Of a stretch of 64,000 nt of DNA, positions 8,472 to 16,156 are shown in pieces (the first letter of the stretch is position 1; each line of letters begins with the position of its first letter). Position numbers and translations under genes: made by a program. Source of the DNA: Anaerolineae bacterium (lineage in GTDB: Bacteria > Chloroflexota > Anaerolineae > UBA4142 > SHND01); the NCBI GenBank assembly GCA_020851635.1, contig JADZCJ010000053.1, forward strand, positions 1 through 64,000, in the 5' to 3' direction. The notes under the pieces are model-generated. The model had not been told where the DNA came from. It was given only the letters and a program-made list of their open reading frames with translations, and did not search any database.

Positions 8472-9107
8472 ATGATTTTGCAGATGATGCAGGTGGGGCC
8501 TTTAGGAACAAATTGTTATATTGTGGGTGATGACGATTCGCGTGAGGTGACGGTCATTGATCCCGGCGGACACGCGCGGCAGATCCTGGAAACGATTCGC
8601 AGTTTGCGGGCGACGGTGACAGGAATCATTTTGACGCACGCGCATTTTGACCACGTGATGGGCGTCGAAATGCTCAAACGCGCCACGCAGGCGCCGTTGT
8701 ATGTTGGTGAAAACGAAAAGCCGGTATTCGAGAATGTGGAACAACAGGGCGAGAGATTCGGCGTTGCCGTGTCGCCGCTGCCCGACCCCGAGCATTGGTT
8801 AAAAGAGGGCGACGAGATCAAGGTGGGCAAGTTGACCCTGCATGTGCTCAATGTGCCGGGACATTCGCCGGGTTCGATAGCGCTCTATGAACCTGAAAAT
8901 GGCGTGGTCTTTGTCGGGGATGTGTTGATGCGCGGGACCATCGGGCGGACCGATTTTCCGGGCTGTTCGTTGGCGGAACTGCTCCGCTCGATACGGGGCA
9001 AGCTGTTTACGCTGCCCGATGAGACGCAGGTGTATTCGGGGCACGGACCGATGACGACTATCGGCGAAGAAAAGATGTTGAACCCCTTTACCAAGAATTA
9101 CGTCTAG
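8472..9107 (+). CDS. MBL-fold metallo-hydrolase (glyoxalase II-like)
   Basis: 211 residues, starting at an ATG with a strong GGAGG site 5 nt upstream. The binuclear metal site is complete: THAHFDH (motif 2), PGHSPGS (third His), GDVL (bridging Asp) and SGHGP (last His). The layout resembles short glyoxalase-II-like hydrolases that cleave thioesters such as S-lactoylglutathione or related thiols; the substrate cannot be told from sequence. It stands alone, convergent with glcF across a shared terminator. Confidence 0.9.
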   Translation: MILQMMQVGPLGTNCYIVGDDDSREVTVIDPGGHARQILETIRSLRATVTGIILTHAHFDHVMGVEMLKRATQAPLYVGENEKPVFENVEQQGERFGVAVSPLPDPEHWLKEGDEIKVGKLTLHVLNVPGHSPGSIALYEPENGVVFVGDVLMRGTIGRTDFPGCSLAELLRSIRGKLFTLPDETQVYSGHGPMTTIGEEKMLNPFTKNYV

Positions 9108-9108
9108 A

Positions 9109-9142
9109 AAAAAAAGCGGACGGCACAGCCGTCCGCTTTTTT
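9109..9142. terminator. Bidirectional Rho-independent terminator
   Basis: AAAAAAGCGGACGG and its complement CCGTCCGCTTTTTT enclose the loop CACAG. It lies exactly between the stop of the MBL gene and the stop of glcF, which ends inside its right arm. Confidence 0.9.
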
Positions 9143-10511
9143 ATACAGAGCCGACTTGCCGATACGCCTCATCCAACAGTTCTACAAGGTGCAAGACGCG
9201 TCCGCTCCATCCGGCGCGTTTTTTGCCGTATTCGAGTTGGAGCAGACAGCCGATATTGCCCGTGACGACGATTTCGGCGCGGGTGTCGGCGGTGTTGACC
9301 AGTTTTTCGTCAATGAGTTGGTCGGAGATTTCGGGATGGATGACGTTGTAGATGCCCGCGCTGCCGCAGCAGCGGTCGCTGGCGCGCATTTCGATCAGTT
9401 CGACGTTGCCGATTTGCTTGATGATCTGACGCGGTTCGAGGCGAATCTTTTGGGCGTGGGCAAGATGGCACGCATCCTGATAAGTGACGCGCGTTTTGGA
9501 CGGAAATGCGGCGTTGGGCGCAATGGTAGGCGCGAGCAGTTCGCTCACATCCTTGACGCGTTTGGCAAACTCTTTGGCGCGATGAAAATAGACCGGATCG
9601 GCTCGAAGGAGTTCGGCATATTCTTTGAGCTGCGCGCCGCAGCCCGCCGCGTTAATGACGATGGCATCCCATTGTTCCTTTAGGAATAGATCAATATTGT
9701 ATTTTGCCATCTGGCGCGCCATGTCGCGCTCGCCCGCGTGAACGTGAAGCGCGGCACAACAAGTCTGTCCTTCGGGAACGATCACCTCGTAATGATTCTG
9801 CTCGAGGACGCGCACAGTCGCCTCGTGAATGTTGGCAAAGCCCGCGCGCATGAGGCAGCCGGTAAAGAGTGCAACGCGCCCGCGACTGACACGCGGGCGC
9901 GGGGGGCGCGTCGGGGTGCGAAGTGCGCCCTGAACCTCAGCCACAGGTTTTTTGGGCTTTGGCGGGACATAGCGACGGAGTTTGCGCGAGGGCAAGAGCG
10001 CCTCCAACTCACCGAGACGACCAAACAGTTTGAGGATGCCGGACTCGCGGACGATCGGTTGAAGGGTCCGTTGGTAAAGCCCGGTGGCGCCCGCCACCAG
10101 ATCGAGACGACGCGGATACGGAAAAAGCTGCTTGAGAATTGCCCAGCGAATGAATTTTTCAGTTGTAGAGAGCTTGCCCGTGCGAACGATCTCTCCGCGC
10201 GCGGCTTCAAGCAGGACGGAATAGCGTACGCCGCTCGGGCAGACGGTCTCGCAGTTGCGGCAATCGAGACAAAGCCCGATGTGCTCCTGGAACAGGTCGT
10301 TGACTTGCTGCTTGCCCTCGGCAAGTTCTTTGATCAGAAAGATTCGACCGCGCGGGGACTCGGTTTCACGGGACGTGAGACGGTATGTAGGGCAGTGGTT
10401 GAGACACAAGCCGCAGTGCACACAACGCAACAAATCTGCTTCGTTCGGCGGGTCGGGAATGGTAAAGCCGGGGAGGTTGATTTCTTGTACCGGGATAAGA
10501 GTCTCAGACAT
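9141..10511 (-). CDS. glcF: Glycolate oxidase iron-sulfur subunit (GlcF)
   Basis: 456 residues. Two 4Fe-4S ferredoxin-type motifs are near the N-terminus: CVHCGLCLNHCP (about residues 30-42) and CLDCRNCETVCP (about 79-90). Two CCG-type domains follow (GQTCCAALHVHAG and SDRCCGSAGIYN), which bind a further Fe-S cofactor in this family. GlcF accepts electrons from the flavin subunits GlcD/GlcE during oxidation of glycolate to glyoxylate and passes them to the membrane chain. glcD and glcE lie 1.1 kb upstream on the same strand but are separated from glcF by two unrelated genes. A 9-bp gap to the GxxExxY gene suggests co-transcription with that one. Confidence 0.93.
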   Translation of the reverse strand: MSETLIPVQEINLPGFTIPDPPNEADLLRCVHCGLCLNHCPTYRLTSRETESPRGRIFLIKELAEGKQQVNDLFQEHIGLCLDCRNCETVCPSGVRYSVLLEAARGEIVRTGKLSTTEKFIRWAILKQLFPYPRRLDLVAGATGLYQRTLQPIVRESGILKLFGRLGELEALLPSRKLRRYVPPKPKKPVAEVQGALRTPTRPPRPRVSRGRVALFTGCLMRAGFANIHEATVRVLEQNHYEVIVPEGQTCCAALHVHAGERDMARQMAKYNIDLFLKEQWDAIVINAAGCGAQLKEYAELLRADPVYFHRAKEFAKRVKDVSELLAPTIAPNAAFPSKTRVTYQDACHLAHAQKIRLEPRQIIKQIGNVELIEMRASDRCCGSAGIYNVIHPEISDQLIDEKLVNTADTRAEIVVTGNIGCLLQLEYGKKRAGWSGRVLHLVELLDEAYRQVGSV

Positions 10512-10520
10512 GATGTGTTC

Positions 10521-11096
10521 CTAAACTATCGCTGCCAGCGGATAGGGAAAGCGGATAAGCGGATGGGCGCGTGTAGGTGATGTTGGGTCGTTTTTCGTAA
10601 CTGGCTCGTCTTGATCGGTCTTGGCTCGTTGAGGCGGAACGTCACCGTCGGGCCGCGAGAGAAAGCGTGTGATGTGTTTTTTCCAATCTTGCAGGTTTTT
10701 GGGGAGCAAGATGCGTTGATAATCGAGGCGCTTTCTTCCAAAATTGATCAGCAAGCCAACAGGTGAATTTGTTGCTGCCAAAGAACCGATAGTTTGCGCA
10801 ATTTCCGCTTTTGTCAGGAAATGAGGGAACGCCTCTACTTTGACAACCACCTTGTTTTCCACCCAATGATCCGGAAAGGTAGTCCCAATCCAGACTTGAC
10901 CATCATAAACGTCCACGCGATATTCTTTAATAACTTGCAATCCCGCGCTTTTCATCTCTGCTGTGAGCGCGCGCTGATACATTCGTTCTCGCAGACCCGG
11001 TCCCAGTCGGTTGTGAACGTTGATGGCGCAACCAGTGATTTTATATGTAACATCCTGATAAGGAATTTTAGGATCAAGTTTCAAGTTGGTCACCAA
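10521..11096 (-). CDS. GxxExxY-family protein (PD-(D/E)xK-like)
   Basis: 191 residues of the small GxxExxY family: the signature is GLRERMY about 35 residues from the start, after ITGCAINVHNRLGPG. It continues with EYRVDVYDG, VENKVVVKVEA and LLINFGRKRLDYQRI, which match the nuclease-like fold of the family. The usual core Lys pair (ELKxxxxL) is represented by ENKVVVKVEA. The role in bacteria is not established. The start codon is TTG (11096) or GTG (11093); no good ribosome-binding site is seen. The last about 50 residues are a low-complexity tail beyond the domain. It sits between glcF and the ATL gene. Confidence 0.8.
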   Translation of the reverse strand: MVTNLKLDPKIPYQDVTYKITGCAINVHNRLGPGLRERMYQRALTAEMKSAGLQVIKEYRVDVYDGQVWIGTTFPDHWVENKVVVKVEAFPHFLTKAEIAQTIGSLAATNSPVGLLINFGRKRLDYQRILLPKNLQDWKKHITRFLSRPDGDVPPQRAKTDQDEPVTKNDPTSPTRAHPLIRFPYPLAAIV

Positions 11097-11166
11097 GAGA
11101 GCTGGGTTACGATGCGCGGAGCATCCGTTTAGCCGCTTTCAAAATCCGCTGGCAGGCATTCTCACT

Positions 11167-11172
11167 TATAAT
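11167..11172 (+). promoter_or_regulatory. TATAAT box for an apparently leaderless ATL gene
   Basis: A perfect TATAAT lies 8 nt upstream of the ATG at 11181. No Shine-Dalgarno fits in the intervening 8 nt, so transcription probably begins at or within a base or two of the start codon. Confidence 0.55.
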
Positions 11173-11180
11173 CATATCCG

Positions 11181-11567
11181 ATGGATAAACCCAATCCTTT
11201 TCAAGAGCGTGTGCTGGATATTGTACGGGCGATTCCGCGCGGCAAAGTATTGTCGTATGGTCAAGTGGCGATGCTCGCGGGCGCGCCGCGCGGCGCGCGT
11301 CAGGTCGGGCGGATTTTGTATGCGCGCGGGCGGACTGTGCCGTGGCAGCGCGTGATCAACCGGTTCGGCGGGATTTCGACCTATAAAGTCGGGACGGGCG
11401 CCGAGCAGCGCGCGCTTTTGGAAAAAGAAGGCGTCGCTTTTACAAAAGATGGAGTGGTAGATTTGAAAAAGCATCAATGGCGTCCCGGCGCGCATATAGT
11501 AGAGAAAATGCATTTGCCCGAAGATGTAGTGTTTGAAATCAACCGCAAACTGCCGTTTTCAAAATAG
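11181..11567 (+). CDS. Alkyltransferase-like (ATL) DNA-damage protein, MGMT family
   Basis: 128 residues with the O6-alkylguanine-DNA alkyltransferase C-terminal fold: VLDIVRAIPRGKVLSYGQVA, the helix-turn-helix AGAPRGARQVGRIL with the base-flipping Arg, and the active-site region. The acceptor motif is PWQRVI instead of PCHRV, so the reactive cysteine is replaced by Trp. By family knowledge, ATL proteins bind O6-alkylguanine and recruit nucleotide excision repair rather than transferring the alkyl group. The gene is transcribed against the glc genes on both sides, and it probably starts without a leader (TATAAT at 11167). Confidence 0.9.
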   Translation: MDKPNPFQERVLDIVRAIPRGKVLSYGQVAMLAGAPRGARQVGRILYARGRTVPWQRVINRFGGISTYKVGTGAEQRALLEKEGVAFTKDGVVDLKKHQWRPGAHIVEKMHLPEDVVFEINRKLPFSK

Positions 11568-11621
11568 GAATGGGATGAGACGCAGACCGGTCGAGTCGGA
11601 GCAACTTGCTTGCGTCGGTCA

Positions 11622-12875
11622 CTAAATGCCCCCCACGAAACGGCAGGGATTGAGAATGTTGTTGGGGTCGAATTTGGATTTGAGCGACTGCATCATTTTG
11701 AGCGCGGGACCGACCTCTTGCCACCTGTCCAGATTTTCGAGCGGAGGCGGCGCGCTTGTCAGCATCAAATGTCCGCCGACGCTGTGGAGCTGCGCGCGCA
11801 AGGCGGTGACGAGCGCGGCAAGCGCGGAGGCATCGCCATCGAACGAGGCGTAGATAGATGCGAGCGCCGCGTGCGCAAACAAGCGCGGCGCCGGAATGTT
11901 TTGCGCGGCGGCGGCTGATAACAACAATTCCGCTGCTGTCTTGAATTCTTTGGGCGGCACGCTGACACGCATCAAGAGTGCGTCGGGAAATTGCTCGACG
12001 AGCGTCGCGGGAATGTCCGCGAGGGCGCGCCAGAATTTTTCGTGGGTGGTCACGCTTGAAACACTGAACGCGTTTTTTTCTTTTGCAATCTGTCCGCATA
12101 GATCACGCGCCGCTGCCATTGTCGTATGCGGGCCGCCAAACCGGGCGACGACGAACCATGCGCCCTGCGCACCGGGTTCAACCATCCGGACAGTCACCGC
12201 GTCCAGAAATTCGATTGCCAATGGAGGCGTGTTGAGATTCCAGAGGGGCGGGACGGCGGCGCAGGCATCTGCCAAGTTCTCGAACGAGGCAAGGACCGAG
12301 ATTTCGGCGGGTGGTTTGGGGAAAACCTTGAAGGTTGCCTCGGTCAGGATGCCGAGCGTACCGAATGCGCCGACCTGCACTTTGTGGAGCTCGTAACCCG
12401 CGACATTCTTGACGACCTTGGAGCCCGCTTTGATGATGCTGCCGTCTACGGTCGCAAAGCGATTGCCGAGCATGTAATCGCGCGTCGGACCATAGCGCAG
12501 GCGGAGCGGACCGTTGACGCCCGCCGCAAGCACGCCGCCGAGCGTTGCGCGTTCGGGGTGCGGCACGTCGAGCGGGAGGAATTGTCCATTTTCTGCCAGA
12601 ATCCGGGCGATTTGATCAATCGTCATTCCCGCGCCAAAAGTTGCAGTAAGGTCGTCCGCGGCGTATTCGATCACTTGATTGAGGCGGGTCGTCTGCAAGA
12701 CGTTGTCATAGCGCGCGGGCGGGTTGCCGAGATGCTGAAGCGTGCCGCCGCCCCAGGGAACCACGGATGATTTTTCGGCATTGCATTGCGCCAGGAGCTG
12801 TGCCAGTTCGTCGGCATCATGCGGCACAAGGATGTTTTTTGGTGTGAGATTACGCAGTGAGAATTGGGATGTCAT
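11622..12875 (-). CDS. glcE: Glycolate oxidase FAD-binding subunit (GlcE-like)
   Basis: 417 residues with the PCMH-type FAD-binding domain at the N-terminus (VVPWGGGTLQHLGNPP near residue 40, then PERATLGGVLAAGVNGPLR). The GlcE-type C-terminus ends in KSKFDPNNILNPCRF. It pairs with GlcD and GlcF in oxidising glycolate to glyoxylate at the membrane. It lies 26 bp downstream of glcD on the same strand. GlcE is shorter than GlcD in known operons, as here. Confidence 0.88.
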   Translation of the reverse strand: MTSQFSLRNLTPKNILVPHDADELAQLLAQCNAEKSSVVPWGGGTLQHLGNPPARYDNVLQTTRLNQVIEYAADDLTATFGAGMTIDQIARILAENGQFLPLDVPHPERATLGGVLAAGVNGPLRLRYGPTRDYMLGNRFATVDGSIIKAGSKVVKNVAGYELHKVQVGAFGTLGILTEATFKVFPKPPAEISVLASFENLADACAAVPPLWNLNTPPLAIEFLDAVTVRMVEPGAQGAWFVVARFGGPHTTMAAARDLCGQIAKEKNAFSVSSVTTHEKFWRALADIPATLVEQFPDALLMRVSVPPKEFKTAAELLLSAAAAQNIPAPRLFAHAALASIYASFDGDASALAALVTALRAQLHSVGGHLMLTSAPPPLENLDRWQEVGPALKMMQSLKSKFDPNNILNPCRFVGGI

Positions 12876-12901
12876 CAGGACAAGACAGGTTCGTCAGGAA
12901 A

Positions 12902-14353
12902 TCAGATCCACACATCAGTATTGCCCGCGATCGCGGACGGTAAATTGCTCTTGGTGACTTCGCCACAGCGGCTGCCCTGGGGCAGCATTTTGCAGGGATT
13001 CAAGATACGCGTCGGCGCAATTGCATCGCGCAGTCTCGCTTGCGCGTCAAGGTCAGCGGGCGTAAAGAGCAAAGGCATGTAATCGAGTTTTTCGATTCCA
13101 ACCCCATGCTCGCCGCTGATGGTGCCCCCAACCTTGACACAGAGTTTGAGAATCTCGCCGCCGACTTGACGGACCCGCTCGTATGCGCCTTGTTCGCGCG
13201 CATCAAACAGGATGTTCGGATGCAGATTGCCGTCGCCCGCGTGAAGCACATTTGCAATGGTGACGTTGTATTTTTTTGCGATGGCGTCCTGCTGCTCCAG
13301 CACATAGGGCAATTTGGAACGCGGCACGACGCCATCCTGGATGTAATAGTTGGGCGCGAGGCGACCCAGCGCGCCGAGGGCAGTCTTGCGCGCTTTCCAG
13401 AGGTCGGCGCGTTCTTGCTCGTTCCGGGCGATGCGCACGTCGCGCGCGCCGTACTCGATACAAAAGTCGGCGAGCATTTGCTGAAGTTCGTCAATGCCGG
13501 CTTTTGGACCGTCCACTTCAATCAAGAGGACGGCATCAGCGTCCAACGGCAAGCCGATGTTGTAGGCGGCTTCGACCGCGCGAATGGTGGTGCCGTCAAT
13601 CATTTCGATGGCGGCGGGGATGATGCCTGCGCCAATGACGCCGCTGACGGTGCGGGAGGCCTGCTCGATGGTGTTAAAGACGGCGAGCAGGGTGCGCGTG
13701 GTCTCGGGCAGGGGCATGATGCGAACGAGGATCTTGGTGATAATGCCGAGCGTGCCCTCACTGCCGATGAACGCGGCGACGAGGTCATAGCCCTGTTCAT
13801 CGGGCGCCGCGCCGCCCAGCCATACAATTTCGCCATCTTCGAGGACCACTTCAATACCCAGCACATGATTTGCCGTGACGCCATACAGCAGGCAGTGTGG
13901 TCCGCCGGAATTGTTGGCAACATTGCCGCCGATGCTGCAAGCCGCTTGCGACGACGGGTCGGGCGCATAGAAATAGCGGTAGGGCGCGAGGGCGGTGGAA
14001 ACGTCGAGATTGATGACGCCCGGTTCGACGAGGGCGGTCCGATTTTCCAGATCAATATTGAGGATTTGCTTCATGCGGGCAAAGACAATCATGATGCCGC
14101 CCGCAATGGGCGTAATCGCGCCGCATAGACCGGTGCCCGATCCGCGCGGCACGATTGCCATGTTGTAGCGGCGGGCGAGTTTGATGATCCGGCTGATCTG
14201 GCTTGCCGTGGAGGGAAGAACGACAAGGTCGGGCGTCGCCATGTTGTTCGAGCCGTCATACGAATAAACGCGCAAATCGTCGGGCCGCCACAAGACGTTG
14301 CTTTCGCCGAGCAGCTGTTGGAGTTCCTTGACAGCGGGTGAAATGGGATTCAT
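12902..14353 (-). CDS. glcD: Glycolate oxidase / D-lactate-type FAD-linked oxidase (GlcD)
   Basis: 483 residues from the ATG at 14353, which has AGGA 4 nt before it. The FAD-binding half has VPRGSGTGLCGAITPIAGG and the GGNVANNSGGPHCLLYG loop. The cap half ends in TISGEHGVGIEKLDYMP and RILNPCKM, characteristic of GlcD and of D-lactate or D-2-hydroxyglutarate dehydrogenases. The adjacent glcE and nearby glcF make glycolate the most likely substrate. A frame extension to 14512 would run into the palindromic repeat and lacks family similarity, so the shorter start was chosen. Confidence 0.9.
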   Translation of the reverse strand: MNPISPAVKELQQLLGESNVLWRPDDLRVYSYDGSNNMATPDLVVLPSTASQISRIIKLARRYNMAIVPRGSGTGLCGAITPIAGGIMIVFARMKQILNIDLENRTALVEPGVINLDVSTALAPYRYFYAPDPSSQAACSIGGNVANNSGGPHCLLYGVTANHVLGIEVVLEDGEIVWLGGAAPDEQGYDLVAAFIGSEGTLGIITKILVRIMPLPETTRTLLAVFNTIEQASRTVSGVIGAGIIPAAIEMIDGTTIRAVEAAYNIGLPLDADAVLLIEVDGPKAGIDELQQMLADFCIEYGARDVRIARNEQERADLWKARKTALGALGRLAPNYYIQDGVVPRSKLPYVLEQQDAIAKKYNVTIANVLHAGDGNLHPNILFDAREQGAYERVRQVGGEILKLCVKVGGTISGEHGVGIEKLDYMPLLFTPADLDAQARLRDAIAPTRILNPCKMLPQGSRCGEVTKSNLPSAIAGNTDVWI

Positions 14354-14372
14354 TAGGTCCTGGTCATTCACC

Positions 14373-14464
14373 TTACGCATGTTATTTCGAACAAAGTGAG
14401 AAATCTCGGTTTTCCCAAGAGAGATTTCTCGTAAAGACGGCTCGAAATGACATTTACTGCGTAA
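14373..14464. repeat. Nested palindromic element (REP/MITE-like, gagaaatctc / ttcgaaatga type)
   Basis: Three nested inverted pairs are present: TTACGCA (14373-14379) with TGCGTAA (14458-14464), TTATTTCGA (14382-14390) with TCGAAATGA (14442-14450; one mismatch), and GAGAAATCTC (14398-14407) with GAGATTTCTC (14421-14430). The segment can fold into one long hairpin of about 92 nt. Strings of the form ATTTCGAgc...GAGAAATCTC recur as dispersed palindromes in many bacterial genomes, so this is probably a mobile or formerly mobile non-coding repeat. It sits in the upstream region of glcD. Confidence 0.6.
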
Positions 14465-14541
14465 CATGAGCTGGTCACATACTTGATTTTGATCGGTGCA
14501 TTGATTATACAACAGTCGGAGAGTGGGGTCGTTGTAATCTT

Positions 14542-14570
14542 TTGACGCGGCATGGGCGGCATGTTACACT
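14542..14570 (+). promoter_or_regulatory. Sigma-70-type promoter of the CPBP protease gene
   Basis: TTGACG (14542-14547), a 17-bp spacer and TACACT (14565-14570). The expected start of transcription at about 14577 leaves a leader of some 20 nt that contains the AGAGGA ribosome-binding site. Confidence 0.6.
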
Positions 14571-14597
14571 CGCCGCGATTTGGCAGAGGATAAATGA

Positions 14598-15461
14598 ATG
14601 ATACGAATGGTGCGGACAGAGGCACAGTCGGTCATTACGGATGGTCGGGCGACGATACGGGCATTTGCGCGGAATCGGTCGGCGCTGATCGTTGCGAATC
14701 TGGTGTTGCTGCCGTGGTTTCTGACAATTGTTTCGGGGCGTAACACGAACCCCTGGTATTCGTTCGGCATTATTTTCGGCATCATGATTGTGTATTGGTT
14801 TTTTACGCGGCGGCGCGAGACGGAAATGCCGCGCGTGAGCCGACCAATCATCGAATCGGCGATGGCGCTGGGGCTGGTCCTGCTCTGGATGGTCTTTCGG
14901 GTAGGGCAGTTTGGAGACTGGTTTGAATTGCCAAGCGCAGATTTCTTTTCAATCACCAACGTGTACGAGTCCGTCGCGCCAAAAATGATCGAGATGGTGA
15001 TCGCGCCGCTGGCGATCTGGTTGTCGCTCAAATACCGCCCGCGCGAGCTGGGACTGCGCGCGTTGCCGAAAGATTGGGCGCCCGCACTGCTGCCGCTTGC
15101 AGCGCTCGCCGTGGTCGGCTTGCAGAACAATACACGCGAGGAATGGGGCGCGAGTTTGCTCTATTTCTATTTTGGCGCAGGACTGCCCGAAGAGCTGCTG
15201 TTTCGCGGGATTCTGCAATCGCGTCTGGAGGCATTGCTCAAAAATCCGGTCTGGGGGTTGTATCTTGCCTCTTTTGTTTTTGGCGCATCGCACCTGCCGA
15301 TAAATCTATCAAACACTGCGGCAAATAACTGGATTTCCGCGTTCGAGACTGCATTCACGTTTCAGTTGAGCATCGGGTTTGCGCTGGGCTATGCGTTCCA
15401 ACGGGCGCGGAATGTGCTTCCATTGTCGGTAGTTCATACGTTCATCAACGCGGCGCCGTAG
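14598..15461 (+). CDS. CPBP-family intramembrane metalloprotease
   Basis: 287 residues, multi-membrane. The active motif PEELLFRGILQSRLE (about residues 196-210) has the EExxxR glutamates and arginine. The metal-binding histidines follow in FGASHLPINL and VVHTFINA. It is more canonical than the CPBP protein at 3757, which has EELGWMGY. The substrate is unknown. Start ATG 14598 has AGAGGA 7 nt upstream; another ATG at 14594 is in a different frame. No protein gene partner is evident; ybaK follows after about 95 bp. Confidence 0.9.
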   Translation: MIRMVRTEAQSVITDGRATIRAFARNRSALIVANLVLLPWFLTIVSGRNTNPWYSFGIIFGIMIVYWFFTRRRETEMPRVSRPIIESAMALGLVLLWMVFRVGQFGDWFELPSADFFSITNVYESVAPKMIEMVIAPLAIWLSLKYRPRELGLRALPKDWAPALLPLAALAVVGLQNNTREEWGASLLYFYFGAGLPEELLFRGILQSRLEALLKNPVWGLYLASFVFGASHLPINLSNTAANNWISAFETAFTFQLSIGFALGYAFQRARNVLPLSVVHTFINAAP

Positions 15462-15556
15462 GGCGGGGGATGCCCGGTGCGAAAGGCATACGGCGAAAAG
15501 GGTCTGGGGACCGGAGGGTGGAGATCTGTGACACGCGATTCGCGGCGAGTGAGGAC

Positions 15557-16063
15557 ATGATCAAGACGAATGTGATGCGGATGCTGGATGCGCAAAAGGT
15601 GGCGTATGAGGCAAGGGTGTATGACGCCTCGCAAGAATTCCATTCGGCGGATGAGGCCGCCGCGCTGATCGGCGCTCCCGTCGGGCAAGTGTACAAGACG
15701 CTGGTGGTTCTGAGCCAAGATGCGCCCAAGGGAGGTGGGCGCAACAAGCCGATGCTGGTGATGGTCGCTTCCGACCGAGAGGTGGACTTGAGGTTGTTGG
15801 CAAAGAGCGTACAAGCAAAGAAATTGCGAATGGCGACAAAAAAAGAAGCCGAAGAGATGACAGGGGCGCAGATTGGCGGAATTTCGGCGCTGGCGCAATT
15901 GAACAAGGGGTTCGAAATCTTGCTCGACGCGCGCGCGCTGGAAATCCAGACAATTCATGTCAGCGGAGGTGTGCGCGGAGTTGATGTTGCCCTGCGTGTG
16001 ACGGATTTGGCGCGCGTGACGAATGCCAAGCTCGTGCAGGCGACATCGTCGGAACTAAAATGA
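15557..16063 (+). CDS. ybaK: Cys-tRNA(Pro) deacylase, YbaK/EbsC family
   Basis: 168 residues of the YbaK/ProX editing family, which hydrolyses Cys mis-attached to tRNA-Pro in trans. Characteristic parts are KTNVMRMLDAQKVAYE, VGQVYKTLVV (with the conserved catalytic-region Lys), TGAQIGGISAL and VSGGVRGVDVAL near the C-terminus. The start at 15557 has GTGAGG just upstream and fits the family length; an extended frame to 15470 adds a non-conserved region. It is followed by a terminator. Confidence 0.9.
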   Translation: MIKTNVMRMLDAQKVAYEARVYDASQEFHSADEAAALIGAPVGQVYKTLVVLSQDAPKGGGRNKPMLVMVASDREVDLRLLAKSVQAKKLRMATKKEAEEMTGAQIGGISALAQLNKGFEILLDARALEIQTIHVSGGVRGVDVALRVTDLARVTNAKLVQATSSELK

Positions 16064-16093
16064 GTCGTGCAGCGTCATGTAAGCAAGAAAACG

Positions 16094-16126
16094 AACCGCC
16101 GGTTGCTGTCGCGCAGGCGGTTTTTT
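16094..16126 (+). terminator. Rho-independent terminator after ybaK
   Basis: Stem AACCGCC (16094-16100) / GGCGGTT (16116-16122), a 15-nt loop and a T run. It lies 30 bp after the ybaK stop and before the lipoprotein gene. Confidence 0.75.
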
Positions 16127-16156
16127 GACGCGCCGAATCACAGGATCGGAGGAATT

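Noticed and set aside
11181-11567. True O6-alkylguanine-DNA alkyltransferase
   Set aside because: The acceptor cysteine is absent (PWQRVI).
14353-14512. Longer N-terminus for glcD
   Set aside because: The extension runs through the palindromic repeat and has no family similarity; the ATG at 14353 has a ribosome-binding site.
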